Notes: generated by a model not told the origin, from the sequence alone. A stretch of 6,594 bases of DNA from Holophagaceae bacterium UBA706 (GCA_002298155.1 DBME01000406.1:1-6594), one strand, 5' to 3'. Shown: positions 1 through 6,561, numbered from the stretch's first letter. Numbers and translations: made by a program.

Positions 1-117
1 GCTCGCCTGAAGGAACAGGGCATCACGTCGGTGGTGTTCGACCGCAATGGTTACGTCTACCACGGCCGCGTCAAAGCGTTGGCCGACAGCGCCCGGGCAG
101 CCGGGCTCCAATTCTAG
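1..117 (+). CDS. rplR: 50S ribosomal protein L18, C-terminal 38 residues (5' end outside window)
   Basis: This is the tail of an open frame entering from the left edge, reading [20 protein letters not shown] and then [18 protein letters not shown] before a TAG stop. The block [26 protein letters not shown] is the typical C-terminus of bacterial L18, where FDRgGy.[17 protein letters not shown] is strongly conserved. L18 binds 5S rRNA in the central protuberance of the large subunit together with L5. Its position directly before rpsE is the canonical spc-operon order. The stop codon overlaps the Shine-Dalgarno sequence of rpsE, which suggests coupled translation. The N-terminal part is missing only because the window begins inside the gene. 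Confidence 0.95.
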   Translation, partial: ARLKEQGITSVVFDRNGYVYHGRVKALADSARAAGLQF

Positions 118-121
118 GAGG
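116..121 (+). promoter_or_regulatory. Shine-Dalgarno site of rpsE overlapping the rplR stop
   Basis: A perfect AGGAGG lies nine bases before the ATG at 131 and shares two bases with the TAG stop of rplR. It decides the rpsE start against an upstream in-frame ATG at 47, which lies inside rplR and has no such site. A ribosome finishing rplR would cover this site, so re-initiation or coupling is likely (inference). Confidence 0.8.
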
Positions 122-130
122 GTGAGGACT

Positions 131-655
131 ATGGCTTACAATGCACCCGAAACCAAGCCCGCCTCCCAGGACTCCCAGCAGGGGGAAATGAAGGATCAGG
201 TCATCTATGTCGGTCGCGTCACCAAGGTCGTGAAGGGGGGCAAGAACTTCTCCTTCTCCGCGCTGGTCGTCGTGGGCGACGGTAACGGCAAGGTCGGCTT
301 CGGCCTGGGCAAGGCCCTGGAAGTGCCTTCCGCGATCAAGAAGGGCATCGAAAGCGCCAAGCGGAACATGATCAGCGTTCCCGTGTCGCCCAACCGCAGC
401 CTTCCCCATCCCATCACCGGCCGGTTCGGTTCCGGTTCCGTGCTGATGAAGCCCGCCCCCGAGGGCACCGGCATCATCGCCGGCGCCGCGGTCCGCGCCA
501 TCATGGAAGCCGCCGGCATCAACAACGTGCTCACCAAGAGCCTCGGTTCCTCCAACCCCCACAACGTGGTTCGCGCCACGTTCGAAGGGTTCAAGAACCT
601 CATGGATCCCTACACGGTCTTGACCAACCGTGGCCTGGATCAGGCGGAGGCCTAA
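131..655 (+). CDS. rpsE: 30S ribosomal protein S5
   Basis: The 174-residue product is S5, a small-subunit protein near the mRNA entry site that affects decoding accuracy and is the classic site of spectinomycin-resistance mutations. The N-terminal double-stranded-RNA-binding-like domain covers about residues 24-87, with the hallmark [20 protein letters not shown] at 34-53 followed by [16 protein letters not shown]. The C-terminal domain, about 98-170, holds [19 protein letters not shown] and the NVVRAT block at 145-150. The loop around KGGKNF is the region where spectinomycin-resistance changes fall in Escherichia coli; it looks wild type. The start at 131 follows a perfect AGGAGG; an in-frame ATG at 47 is rejected because it lies within rplR. 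A polar tail of about 20 residues precedes the first domain. The stop directly abuts the rpmD start. Confidence 0.98.
   Translation: MAYNAPETKPASQDSQQGEMKDQVIYVGRVTKVVKGGKNFSFSALVVVGDGNGKVGFGLGKALEVPSAIKKGIESAKRNMISVPVSPNRSLPHPITGRFGSGSVLMKPAPEGTGIIAGAAVRAIMEAAGINNVLTKSLGSSNPHNVVRATFEGFKNLMDPYTVLTNRGLDQAEA
646..650 (+). promoter_or_regulatory. Shine-Dalgarno site of rpmD inside the end of rpsE
   Basis: GGAGG lies in the last codons of rpsE, five bases before the rpmD ATG. Because the rpsE stop and the rpmD start are adjacent with no spacer, L30 synthesis is probably coupled to termination on rpsE (inference). Confidence 0.7.
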
Positions 656-853
656 ATGTCCCAGCTCCTCGGAAAGCAGGTCACCATCACCCTCAAGCGC
701 TCCACCATCTGCACGGTGCCCAAGCACCGCGCGTTCGTGGCGACGCTCGGCCTCAAGAAGGTCGGCGACAAGCGCGAGTGCGAATACACGCCGAATGTGC
801 ATGGCATCGTCAAGCGCATTCCCTACCTCGTCGACGTTACGGTGAAGGGGTAA
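656..853 (+). CDS. rpmD: 50S ribosomal protein L30
   Basis: The 65-residue product is L30, a small large-subunit protein; about 60 residues is usual for the family. Recognisable parts are the first strand VTITLKRST, the PKHRAFVATLGLKKVGD block at 22-38 and the C-terminal NVHGIVKRIPYLVDVTVKG, matching the family pattern of an LGLrk turn followed by a TP..rGmi..V.hlV.V ending. Position 19 is cysteine (STICTV), where most bacterial L30 proteins have glycine after the conserved Ile. The ATG immediately follows the rpsE stop. L30 is absent from some bacterial lineages, so its presence here is mildly informative. Confidence 0.95.
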   Translation: MSQLLGKQVTITLKRSTICTVPKHRAFVATLGLKKVGDKRECEYTPNVHGIVKRIPYLVDVTVKG

Positions 854-858
854 ATGCC

Positions 859-1326
859 ATGAAGCTCAATGAACTCAGGCCCGCAGAGGGCGCTACCAAG
901 AATCGCAAGCGCATCGGCCGGGGCAAGGGCTCCGGCAACGGCAAGACCGCCGGCGCCGGCGAAAAAGGCCAGAAGTCTCGCCGCGGCTACTCCTCCCAGC
1001 GCGGTTTCGAGGGCGGCCAGATGCCCCTCCACCGCCGCCTTCCCAAGCGCGGCTTCACCAACATCCACGCCGTGCAGCTCCAGGAGCTCGGTCTGGACTT
1101 CATCTCGACCCATTTCGCCGAAGGCGAGACGGTCTGCCTCGAGTCCCTGCGCGACAAGAACCTTGCCAACCCCAAGATCGGCGGCATCGTCGTCCTCAAG
1201 CGCGGCGAGCTGGCCCACAAGATCACCGTGGTCGCCGACCGTGTCACCAAGGGTGCCCGTGAAGCCATCCTGGCTGTCGGGGGCACCATCCAGGAGCCTC
1301 CCTGCGCAAAGCAGTCGGCCAAGTAG
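859..1326 (+). CDS. rplO: 50S ribosomal protein L15
   Basis: The 155-residue product is L15, a 23S rRNA-binding protein needed late in large-subunit assembly. The glycine- and lysine-rich N-terminal extension that threads into rRNA is clear at 16-50 (KRIGRGKGSGNGKTAGAGEK, then GQKSRRG), followed by FEGGQMPLHRRLPKRGF at 50-66. The C-terminal globular part includes KIGGIVVLKRGEL and ends with the family's KITVVADRVTKGAREAI and VGGTI. The usual TAGRG reads TAGAG here, so one basic residue of the rRNA-threading arm is lost. The ATG at 859 is preceded by GAAGGGG at 844-850, a moderate ribosome-binding site within the rpmD tail. Five bases separate it from rpmD. Confidence 0.97.
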   Translation: MKLNELRPAEGATKNRKRIGRGKGSGNGKTAGAGEKGQKSRRGYSSQRGFEGGQMPLHRRLPKRGFTNIHAVQLQELGLDFISTHFAEGETVCLESLRDKNLANPKIGGIVVLKRGELAHKITVVADRVTKGAREAILAVGGTIQEPPCAKQSAK

Positions 1327-1350
1327 GCCACCCGCAAGGATCTGATACGC

Positions 1351-2694
1351 ATGGAAAAACTCCGGCAGTTGTTCTCCAACCCTGAACTACGCAAGCGGCT
1401 CCTGTTCACCCTGGGGCTGCTGGTGATCTACCGCCTGGGCGTACACGTGTCCGTCCCGGGCGTGAACGCCGAAGCCCTGGCCAAGAACCTGGGCAAGGCG
1501 GGGGACCTGCTGAACGTGGTGGATCTGTTCTCCGGCGGCGCCTTCAAGAAGTTTTCCGTGTTCGCCCTGGGCATCACCCCCTACATCACGGCCTCCATCG
1601 TGCTCCAGCTGATGGGCGCCGTGGTGCCCACCCTCGAGAACCTCCAGAAGAAGGAGGGCGAGGCCGGGCGTCAGAAGATCAACCAGTGGACCCGTTACCT
1701 GACCGTCGGCCTGGCCTTCGTCCAGGGCTTCGGCATCGCCACCCTGGCCCAGAGCCTTCCGGACGTCGTCACCAACCCCGGTCTGGGCTTCAAGATCCTG
1801 TGCGCTTTCACCCTGTCCACCGGCACCATCTTCGTGATGTGGATCGGTGAGCAGATCACGGACCGGGGCGTCGGCAACGGCATCTCGCTCCTCATCTTCG
1901 CCGGCATCGTCTCCGGTCTTCCCCGGGCCCTCGGCACCATCGGCGGCCTGATGAAGCAGTCCATCACCAACCAGGGCAACGTGGCGCCTCCGGGCGTCTT
2001 CCTTCTCCTGATTGCGGGCATGAGCGTGGTGCTTCTGGCCGTCGTGATGGTTGAAAACGCATACCGGAACATACCGATCCATTACGCCCGCCGGGTGGAT
2101 TCGTCCCGCATGGCCAGCCAGCGGAGCTCCTACCTGCCCCTGAAGGTGAACACCGCCGGCGTCATGCCCGTCATCTTCGCCAGCTCGGTGATCTTCTTCC
2201 CGGCGACCATCGCCCAGTTCACGCATTGGGATTGGCTGAACAAGGCCTCGGCCTACATCAGCCCCCAGTCCCACTTCTGGACGTACACCCCCATCTTCGT
2301 GGGCGTGGTCATCTTCTTCGCTTTCTTCTACACCAGCATCGTCTTCAACCCCGATGAGACCGCGGACAACATGAAGCGGTCCGGCGGGTACATCCCCGGT
2401 ATCCGGCCCGGCAAGGAAACCAGCATCTACATGGACAGCATCCTGTCCAAGCTGACCTTCGCGGGCGCCGTCTACCTGGCCTGCGTCTCCATCGTCCCCC
2501 TGATCATCACCAACAGCATGCCGGCGTTGAACTTCTACTTCGGCGGAACCTCCCTCCTCATCGTCGTTGGCGTGGCCATGGACACCGTGGCCCAGCTTGA
2601 GAGCTATCAAGTGATGCGCCGCTACGACGGGTTCCTGGAGAAGGGGCGCATCCGGGGTGGTCGGCTGGCCCGATCGGGGAGCAGAGCACAATGA
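1351..2694 (+). CDS. secY: Preprotein translocase subunit SecY
   Basis: The 447-residue product is SecY, the channel subunit of the SecYEG translocon in the inner membrane, which passes unfolded preproteins and inserts membrane proteins. Ten membrane segments can be read: about residues 17-35, 73-92, 116-135, 148-165, 176-191, 215-235, 268-290, 310-331, 367-387 and 396-413. The plug region lies between the first two (VVDLFSGGAFKKFSVFALG, 57-74). The large cytoplasmic loop between segments 8 and 9 carries NPDETADNMKRSGGYIPGIR (333-352) followed by PGKET; Arg352 matches the Arg357 of Escherichia coli that is important for SecA-driven translocation. The C-tail has the conserved MRRYDGFLEKGRIRGGR and then about nine extra residues, running into adk. 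The ATG follows AAGGA at 1336-1340. The stop overlaps the adk start as ATGA, so the two genes are probably translationally coupled. Confidence 0.98.
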   Translation: MEKLRQLFSNPELRKRLLFTLGLLVIYRLGVHVSVPGVNAEALAKNLGKAGDLLNVVDLFSGGAFKKFSVFALGITPYITASIVLQLMGAVVPTLENLQKKEGEAGRQKINQWTRYLTVGLAFVQGFGIATLAQSLPDVVTNPGLGFKILCAFTLSTGTIFVMWIGEQITDRGVGNGISLLIFAGIVSGLPRALGTIGGLMKQSITNQGNVAPPGVFLLLIAGMSVVLLAVVMVENAYRNIPIHYARRVDSSRMASQRSSYLPLKVNTAGVMPVIFASSVIFFPATIAQFTHWDWLNKASAYISPQSHFWTYTPIFVGVVIFFAFFYTSIVFNPDETADNMKRSGGYIPGIRPGKETSIYMDSILSKLTFAGAVYLACVSIVPLIITNSMPALNFYFGGTSLLIVVGVAMDTVAQLESYQVMRRYDGFLEKGRIRGGRLARSGSRAQ

Positions 2695-3344
2695 AAGTTC
2701 ATATCCTCCTAGGCGCCCCCGGTTGCGGGAAGGGTACCCAGGCCAAGCGCCTGGTGGAAAAAAGGTCTTTGATTCACCTGTCTACGGGTGATATTCTGAG
2801 AGATGCCGTTTCGAAAGGAACGGAAGTAGGCCTTCGGGCCAAGGCCATCATGGCCAGTGGCAAACTTGTGGATGACAACACGGTCAACGGTCTCGTTTTC
2901 GCGCGGCTGCAGGATGAGACGGGAGACGTGCTGTTCGATGGATATCCGCGGACTCTTCAGCAGGCTGAATCCCTTGGGAAGTTCCTCTCCCTCCAGGGTA
3001 TCGGCCTCGGGTTCGTGATCGACATCGAGGTCCCCGAGGGCGCCTTGGAAGAAAGGGTAGTTAACCGCCGAGTTTGCAGCAATAACAGCTGTGGCGCGAT
3101 CTACCACCTTGTCAATAAGCCCCCTGTCAAGGATGGCATCTGCGATGTGTGCGGGAGTCCGCTCAAGCACCGCGCCGATGACACCCCGGAAGCCTTCAGG
3201 TCCCGGATGGTCGAGTTCAATGCGACCTTCCAGCCCCTCCAGGCCTTCTACAAGGGAATGCCGAACTACCGCTGTGTGGACGGTCTCCGTTCTACGGACG
3301 GGATCCACGCCACCATCCTTGAACTGTTCCAGGAGCAAGCTTGA
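2691..3344 (+). CDS. adk: Adenylate kinase, zinc-finger LID form
   Basis: The 217-residue product is adenylate kinase, which interconverts ATP plus AMP and two ADP in the cytoplasm. The P-loop is GAPGCGKGT at 8-16. AMP-site motifs are STGDILRD at 31-38 and FDGYPRT at 82-88. The long-form LID domain runs from about 122 to 161 and holds RRVC at 126-129, the CDVCG turn at 151-155 and the RADD arginine at 161, with further arginines at 170 and 172. The four LID cysteines are 129, 134, 151 and 154, so the first pair is CX4C instead of the usual CX2C. Zinc in this position is structural, not catalytic. The start ATG overlaps the secY stop. Codon use is looser than in the ribosomal-protein genes; for example AGA encodes Arg37. 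No map gene follows. Confidence 0.98.
   Translation: MKVHILLGAPGCGKGTQAKRLVEKRSLIHLSTGDILRDAVSKGTEVGLRAKAIMASGKLVDDNTVNGLVFARLQDETGDVLFDGYPRTLQQAESLGKFLSLQGIGLGFVIDIEVPEGALEERVVNRRVCSNNSCGAIYHLVNKPPVKDGICDVCGSPLKHRADDTPEAFRSRMVEFNATFQPLQAFYKGMPNYRCVDGLRSTDGIHATILELFQEQA
3331..3335 (+). promoter_or_regulatory. Shine-Dalgarno site that supports the TTG start of infA
   Basis: AGGAG in the last codons of adk lies five bases before TTG at 3341. Together with the full-length match to IF1 it decides the TTG as the start; the next in-frame ATG is past the middle of the protein (Met40). Confidence 0.75.
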
Positions 3345-3559
3345 GCAAAGAAGAAGCCATTGAGCTCGAAGCCACAGTGGTGGAGTCTTTGCCCAACGCC
3401 GTGTTCCGGGTGGAGTTGGAAAACAAGCACCAGGTGCTTGCCCATATCAGCGGAAAAATGCGGAAGAACTTCATCCGCATCCTCCCGGGTGACCGGGTCC
3501 TTGTCGAGGTCACGCCTTACGATCTCAGCCGTGGCCGGATCATCTACCGATTCAAGTAA
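3341..3559 (+). CDS. infA: Translation initiation factor IF-1 (TTG start)
   Basis: The 72-residue product is IF1, which binds the ribosomal A site on the 30S subunit and assists IF2 and IF3 in selecting initiator tRNA. It is a single OB-fold, and the length equals Escherichia coli IF1. Clear family blocks are [20 protein letters not shown] at 17-36 with [17 protein letters not shown] after it, and [13 protein letters not shown] at 58-70. Starting at TTG gives the normal N-terminus (M)[12 protein letters not shown], which aligns residue for residue with the family. TTG shares its last two bases with the TGA stop of adk (TTGA), so translation is probably coupled to adk termination. A TTG start on an initiation factor gene could make expression sensitive to start-codon discrimination (inference). 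The gene ends 24 bases before rpmJ. Confidence 0.97.
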   Translation: MSKEEAIELEATVVESLPNAVFRVELENKHQVLAHISGKMRKNFIRILPGDRVLVEVTPYDLSRGRIIYRFK

Positions 3560-3583
3560 TCTCACGATCCCTGGGGGAAACCC

Positions 3584-3700
3584 ATGAAAGTCAGGCCATC
3601 CATCAAAAAGTTGTGCGAGCACTGCAAGGTGGTCCGCCGTGAAGGCATCAATCGGATCATCTGCAAGAAGAATCCCAAGCACAAACAGCGTCAAGGTTAA
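3584..3700 (+). CDS. rpmJ: 50S ribosomal protein L36, zinc-binding (C+) form
   Basis: This short frame encodes 38 residues, exactly the usual length of L36: [20 protein letters not shown] followed by [18 protein letters not shown]. The zinc ribbon ligands are all present: Cys11, Cys14, Cys27 and His33 (C-X2-C-X12-C-X5-H). L36 is the smallest large-subunit protein and packs against 23S rRNA near the L7/L12 stalk base. The gene sits between infA and rpsM as in most bacteria. Upstream is a G-rich site (GGGGGAAA, 3573-3580) that could pair weakly with the CCC just before the ATG; whether that matters is unknown. As the zinc-dependent form, it could be backed by a zinc-free copy elsewhere in the genome. 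Confidence 0.97.
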   Translation: MKVRPSIKKLCEHCKVVRREGINRIICKKNPKHKQRQG

Positions 3701-3709
3701 GGAGTAAGC

Positions 3710-4078
3710 ATGGCACGCATCGCAGGAATCGATCTGCCAATTGCCAAGCGCATCGAGATCGCGCTCACGTACATCTACGGCATTGGGCGCCCCAAGGCCC
3801 AGAGCATCCTGACCCGGGCCAAGGTCGATTTCGCCACCAAGGTGCGCGATCTCACCGAGGACGAGATCGGACGCATCCGCCGTGTGATCACCGCTGAGGA
3901 GACCGTCGAAGGCGACCTGCGCAAGAACATCGGCATGGACATCAAGCGTCTCATGGACATCGGTTGCTACCGGGGGCTCCGCCACCGCAAGGGCCTCCCC
4001 GTCCGTGGACAGCGCACGCATACCAACGCGCGGACCCGCAAGGGCAAGCGCAAGACCGTGGCCGGCAAGAAGAAGTAA
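3710..4078 (+). CDS. rpsM: 30S ribosomal protein S13
   Basis: The 122-residue product is S13, which sits in the head of the small subunit, contacts the P-site tRNA through its C-terminal tail and forms bridges to the large subunit. The N-terminal [10 protein letters not shown] and the helical hairpin [14 protein letters not shown] (21-34) are typical. The core [20 protein letters not shown] (71-90), [20 protein letters not shown] (91-110) and a lysine-rich tail complete the protein. It is about four residues longer than Escherichia coli S13. TAAGGAG at 3698-3704, formed partly by the rpmJ stop, lies five bases before the ATG. Only nine bases separate it from rpmJ, leaving little room for a leader of the kind S4 binds upstream of rpsM in Escherichia coli. 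Confidence 0.98.
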   Translation: MARIAGIDLPIAKRIEIALTYIYGIGRPKAQSILTRAKVDFATKVRDLTEDEIGRIRRVITAEETVEGDLRKNIGMDIKRLMDIGCYRGLRHRKGLPVRGQRTHTNARTRKGKRKTVAGKKK

Positions 4079-4094
4079 AGGTTGAGGAACTGAC

Positions 4095-4502
4095 ATGGCA
4101 AAGACCCAGTCGAAGACCGCCGGCAAGAAGGTGGTCAAGAAAAAAGAAAAGAAGAACGTACCCCACGGCGTGGCGCACATCCAGGCCTCGTTCAACAACA
4201 CGATCATTTCCATCTCCGACCCGATGGGGAACATGCTCAGCTGGGCTTCCAGCGGCAACCAGAACTTCCGGGGCACCCGGAAGGGCACGCCGTTCGCCGC
4301 GCAGATCGCCGCGGGCGTCGCCGCCGAGGCCGCCAAGGAGCAGGGCATCCGCAGTGTCGATGTCCGCGTGAAGGGCCCCGGGGCTGGCCGCGAAAGCGCC
4401 ATCCGCGCCCTGAACGCCGCCGGCATTTCCGTGACCAGCATCCGCGACGTCACCCCCATTCCCCACAATGGCTGCCGCCCCCCCAAGCGGCGCCGGGTCT
4501 AA
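4095..4502 (+). CDS. rpsK: 30S ribosomal protein S11
   Basis: The 135-residue product is S11, on the platform of the small subunit, where it contacts the mRNA-tRNA path at the E site. A basic N-terminal arm (residues 9-20 are mostly lysine) precedes the conserved [20 protein letters not shown], then [10 protein letters not shown] at 45-54, KGPGAGRES at 93-101 and the C-terminal [15 protein letters not shown] at 121-135. The Asn-Gly pair at 125-126 is the position converted to isoaspartate in Escherichia coli S11 (known of the family, not visible here). The middle block reads [13 protein letters not shown] where FkGSRKSTPFAAQ is usual. The arm is a few residues longer than in Escherichia coli. 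GAGGA at 4084-4088 is the ribosome-binding site. Confidence 0.98.
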   Translation: MAKTQSKTAGKKVVKKKEKKNVPHGVAHIQASFNNTIISISDPMGNMLSWASSGNQNFRGTRKGTPFAAQIAAGVAAEAAKEQGIRSVDVRVKGPGAGRESAIRALNAAGISVTSIRDVTPIPHNGCRPPKRRRV

Positions 4503-4505
4503 GAG

Positions 4506-4511
4506 AGGAGG
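4506..4511 (+). promoter_or_regulatory. Strong Shine-Dalgarno site of rpsD
   Basis: A perfect AGGAGG within the purine-rich run after the rpsK stop lies six bases before the rpsD ATG. It is, with the rpsE site, one of the two strongest in the window, which suits a primary rRNA-binding assembly protein. Confidence 0.75.
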
Positions 4512-4517
4512 AGAACC

Positions 4518-5150
4518 ATGGCTCGATATCAAGACGCCGTTTGCCGCCTCTGCCGCCGCGAAGGCATGAAGCTCTATCTCAAGGGTGAGCGCTGCTTCAA
4601 GGAGAAGTGCTCCTTCGAGACCCGCAAGGGCAAGATCCCCGGACAGCACGGTGCCGCCAAGGCCAAGAAGCCCACTGGCTACGCCCTGCAGCTCCGCGAG
4701 AAGCAGAAGGTCAAGCGCATCTACGGCGTGCTGGAAAAGCAGTTCCGCCTCTATTTCGAACGTGCCGACTCCAAGAAGGGCGTGACGGGTCACAACCTGC
4801 TCTCCTTCCTGGAAAGCCGTCTCGACAACGTCGTCTTCCGGCTCGGGTTCGCCCCCAGCCGCGCCGCTGCCCGCCAGATGGTGATGCACGGCCACATCAT
4901 GGTCAACGGCAAGCGGGTCGACATCCCCAGCTTCCAGACCAAGAGCGGCCAGAGCATCGAGATCTCGGTCAAGGCCCAGGCCAACGACTTCGTCAAGTCC
5001 TCCCTGGAGACCGCGGCTGGCCGCGGAATCCCCCAGTGGCTCACCCTCGACGCCGGCGCCTTCAAGGGCTCGGTGATCGCAGTTCCCAAGCGGGAAGATG
5101 TTCCTCTTGACATCAACGAGCAGCTGATCGTCGAACTCTACAGCAAGTAA
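4518..5150 (+). CDS. rpsD: 30S ribosomal protein S4, zinc-binding (C+) form
   Basis: The 210-residue product is S4, a primary 16S rRNA-binding protein that nucleates assembly of the 30S body and shapes the mRNA entrance helicase site. The N-terminus has four cysteines at 9, 12, 26 and 31, the same positions as the zinc-bound S4 of Thermus thermophilus. PGQHG follows at 41-45. The S4 RNA-binding domain spans about 99-161 ([20 protein letters not shown], 99-118, then [20 protein letters not shown], 119-138). The C-terminal [11 protein letters not shown] is typical. In Escherichia coli S4 represses the alpha operon through a pseudoknot at rpsM; in Bacillus rpsD is a separate unit. Here rpsD is inside the operon and no S4-binding leader is evident. 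Confidence 0.98.
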   Translation: MARYQDAVCRLCRREGMKLYLKGERCFKEKCSFETRKGKIPGQHGAAKAKKPTGYALQLREKQKVKRIYGVLEKQFRLYFERADSKKGVTGHNLLSFLESRLDNVVFRLGFAPSRAAARQMVMHGHIMVNGKRVDIPSFQTKSGQSIEISVKAQANDFVKSSLETAAGRGIPQWLTLDAGAFKGSVIAVPKREDVPLDINEQLIVELYSK

Positions 5151-5160
5151 GGGGACAGGA

Positions 5161-6132
5161 ATGCTGAACATCAGCGATTTCCAGCGGCCGCGTTTCGCGG
5201 AGGTGAGTGCGAGCTCGAAGACGGGCTCCTATGGCGAGTTCGTCGCCTTCCCCTTCGAACGCGGATTCGCTACCACCTGCGGCCACGCCCTGCGCCGGGT
5301 GCTGCTCAGCAGCATCCAGGGGGCGGCTGTCACCAACGTCCGCATCAAGGGCGTGCAGCACGAATTCACGGCCATGCCGGGAGTCTGGGAGGACATCACC
5401 CACATCCTCCTGAACCTCAAGGAAATCCCTTTCAAGCTCCATTCCTCGCAGCCCCAGATCGTGACCATCAGCCACAAGGGCGAAGGCGTCGTGACCTCCG
5501 GGTCCATCCGCTGCAACCAGAATGTGGAAGTGATGAACCCCGACGTTCACATCGCCACCCTGGGCGAGGACGGCGAGCTTGAGATGGAGATCCAGGTCTC
5601 CATGGGCCGCGGCTTCGTCACCGCCGACCGCAATCTGGACGAGAAGCTGGGCCTGGGGTTCATCCCCCTGGATTCCAACCACAGCCCCATCATCCGGGTG
5701 AACTACATCGTCGAGCCCGCCCGTGTGGGCCACAGCACCGACTACGAAAAGCTGACCCTGCAGGTCTGGACCAACGGCACCGTGGATCCCAAGGATGCCG
5801 TGAGTGATTCCGCCCTGATCCTGCGCGAGCACTTCCTCATCTTCGCCCGTCAGGACGAGGATGCCGTGGAAACCGACCAGACCGCCACCATCCTCACCAC
5901 TGAGGGCGTCAACGGCATGCTCGGCAAGTCCGTGGAAGAACTGGAGCTTTCCGTCCGGGCCAACAACTGCCTCCGGAACGCCAACATCACCACCATTGGC
6001 GAACTGGTACAGCGCACCGAAGCGGAACTGATGAAAACCAAGAACTTTGGTAAGAAGTCGCTCCAGGAGATCAAGGACGAGCTCGCCCGCATCGGCCTTT
6101 CCCTCGGCATGCGAATCGAACAAGAGGTCTAA
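5161..6132 (+). CDS. rpoA: DNA-directed RNA polymerase subunit alpha
   Basis: The 323-residue product is RpoA, whose dimer starts RNA polymerase assembly and whose C-terminal domain reads UP elements and contacts activators. The N-terminal dimerisation/assembly domain covers about 1-230, with [20 protein letters not shown] at 32-51 and [16 protein letters not shown] at 64-79. A linker of about 20 residues follows. The C-terminal domain covers about 255-318: [20 protein letters not shown] at 258-277 and [20 protein letters not shown] at 282-301. The DNA-contacting residues are kept: Arg266, Asn269, Cys270, Gly297, Lys299, Ser300 and Glu303 match Escherichia coli Arg265, Asn268, Cys269, Gly296, Lys298, Ser299 and Glu302. 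The usual TLGNALRR reads TCGHALRR here. The stop is ten bases after rpsD's, and the rpoA stop itself forms part of the rplQ ribosome-binding site. Confidence 0.98.
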   Translation: MLNISDFQRPRFAEVSASSKTGSYGEFVAFPFERGFATTCGHALRRVLLSSIQGAAVTNVRIKGVQHEFTAMPGVWEDITHILLNLKEIPFKLHSSQPQIVTISHKGEGVVTSGSIRCNQNVEVMNPDVHIATLGEDGELEMEIQVSMGRGFVTADRNLDEKLGLGFIPLDSNHSPIIRVNYIVEPARVGHSTDYEKLTLQVWTNGTVDPKDAVSDSALILREHFLIFARQDEDAVETDQTATILTTEGVNGMLGKSVEELELSVRANNCLRNANITTIGELVQRTEAELMKTKNFGKKSLQEIKDELARIGLSLGMRIEQEV

Positions 6133-6143
6133 GGAGCCTACCC

Positions 6144-6542
6144 ATGCGTCACAATGTCTCCGGCAAGCGCCTGGGCCGTACCACCAACCAGCGCAAAGCC
6201 CTCATGAAGGGTCTGGCCATCTCGCTCGTCACCCACGAGCGTCTGGAAACCACCCTCGTGAAGGCCAAGGAGCTCCGCAAGTTTGTTGAGCCCTTCATCA
6301 CCCTCGGCCGGAAGGACACCGTCGCCAACCGCCGGCTCGCCATGGCCCGCCTGGGCAGCAAGGCCGCCGTCGAGAAGCTCTTCGACAGCGCCTTCAGCTC
6401 CCGTTTCGAAGGCCGCCCCGGCGGCTTCACCCGCATCCTCAAGACGGACCACCGTCTGGGCGACGCGGCCGACATGGCGATCATCGAGCTGGTGGACTAC
6501 GTCCTCCCCGAGCCCAAGGAAGCCGAAGCCGCTGCCGAGTAA
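6144..6542 (+). CDS. rplQ: 50S ribosomal protein L17
   Basis: The 132-residue product is L17, which binds 23S rRNA near the polypeptide exit tunnel. Family landmarks are MRHNVSGKRLGRTTNQRKAL at 1-20, SLVTHERLETTLVKAKELR at 27-45, and RPGGFTRILKTDHRLGDAAD at 91-110 followed by MAIIELV. The usual His before RKAL is Gln17. A short acidic/alanine tail (PEPKEAEAAAE) ends the protein; such tails vary between species. TAAGGAG at 6130-6136, made in part by the rpoA stop, lies seven bases before the ATG. It is the last gene of the alpha operon, as in most bacteria, and the terminator begins 20 bases after the stop. Confidence 0.98.
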   Translation: MRHNVSGKRLGRTTNQRKALMKGLAISLVTHERLETTLVKAKELRKFVEPFITLGRKDTVANRRLAMARLGSKAAVEKLFDSAFSSRFEGRPGGFTRILKTDHRLGDAADMAIIELVDYVLPEPKEAEAAAE

Positions 6543-6561
6543 TCGGTCAGACAGCTTCAAG

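Noticed and set aside
47..130. Possible longer N-terminus of S5 starting at ATG 47
   Set aside because: It lies inside the end of rplR in another frame, has no good ribosome-binding site, and the family start fits ATG 131 with a perfect AGGAGG.
854..862. Two-codon mini-ORF ATG CCA TGA overlapping the rplO start
   Set aside because: It sits in the five-base rpmD-rplO gap and most likely arises by chance; nothing supports its use.
1387..2691. Long open frame on the minus strand opposite secY, and similar ones opposite rpsE, infA-rpsK, rpsD and rpoA
   Set aside because: Long antisense frames are expected opposite GC-rich, strongly biased genes; their translations look like low-complexity His/Gly/Asp/Ala text with no recognisable domain.
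2758..2764. A-AAA-AAG heptamer in adk, a possible -1 frameshift site
   Set aside because: It is not in the register needed for -1 slippage (codons are GAA AAA AGG), and the adk frame is intact and full length.
2769..2797. TTGATT and TATTCT separated by 17 bases inside adk, resembling a sigma-70 promoter
   Set aside because: Each box matches only four of six consensus bases, and the sequence is largely fixed by the conserved adenylate kinase STGDILRD segment, so chance is the simpler explanation.
4140..4146. A-AAA-AAG heptamer in the lysine-rich start of rpsK
   Set aside because: The zero frame reads AAA AAA G, the wrong phase for the slippery heptamer, and the run simply encodes lysines of the S11 arm.
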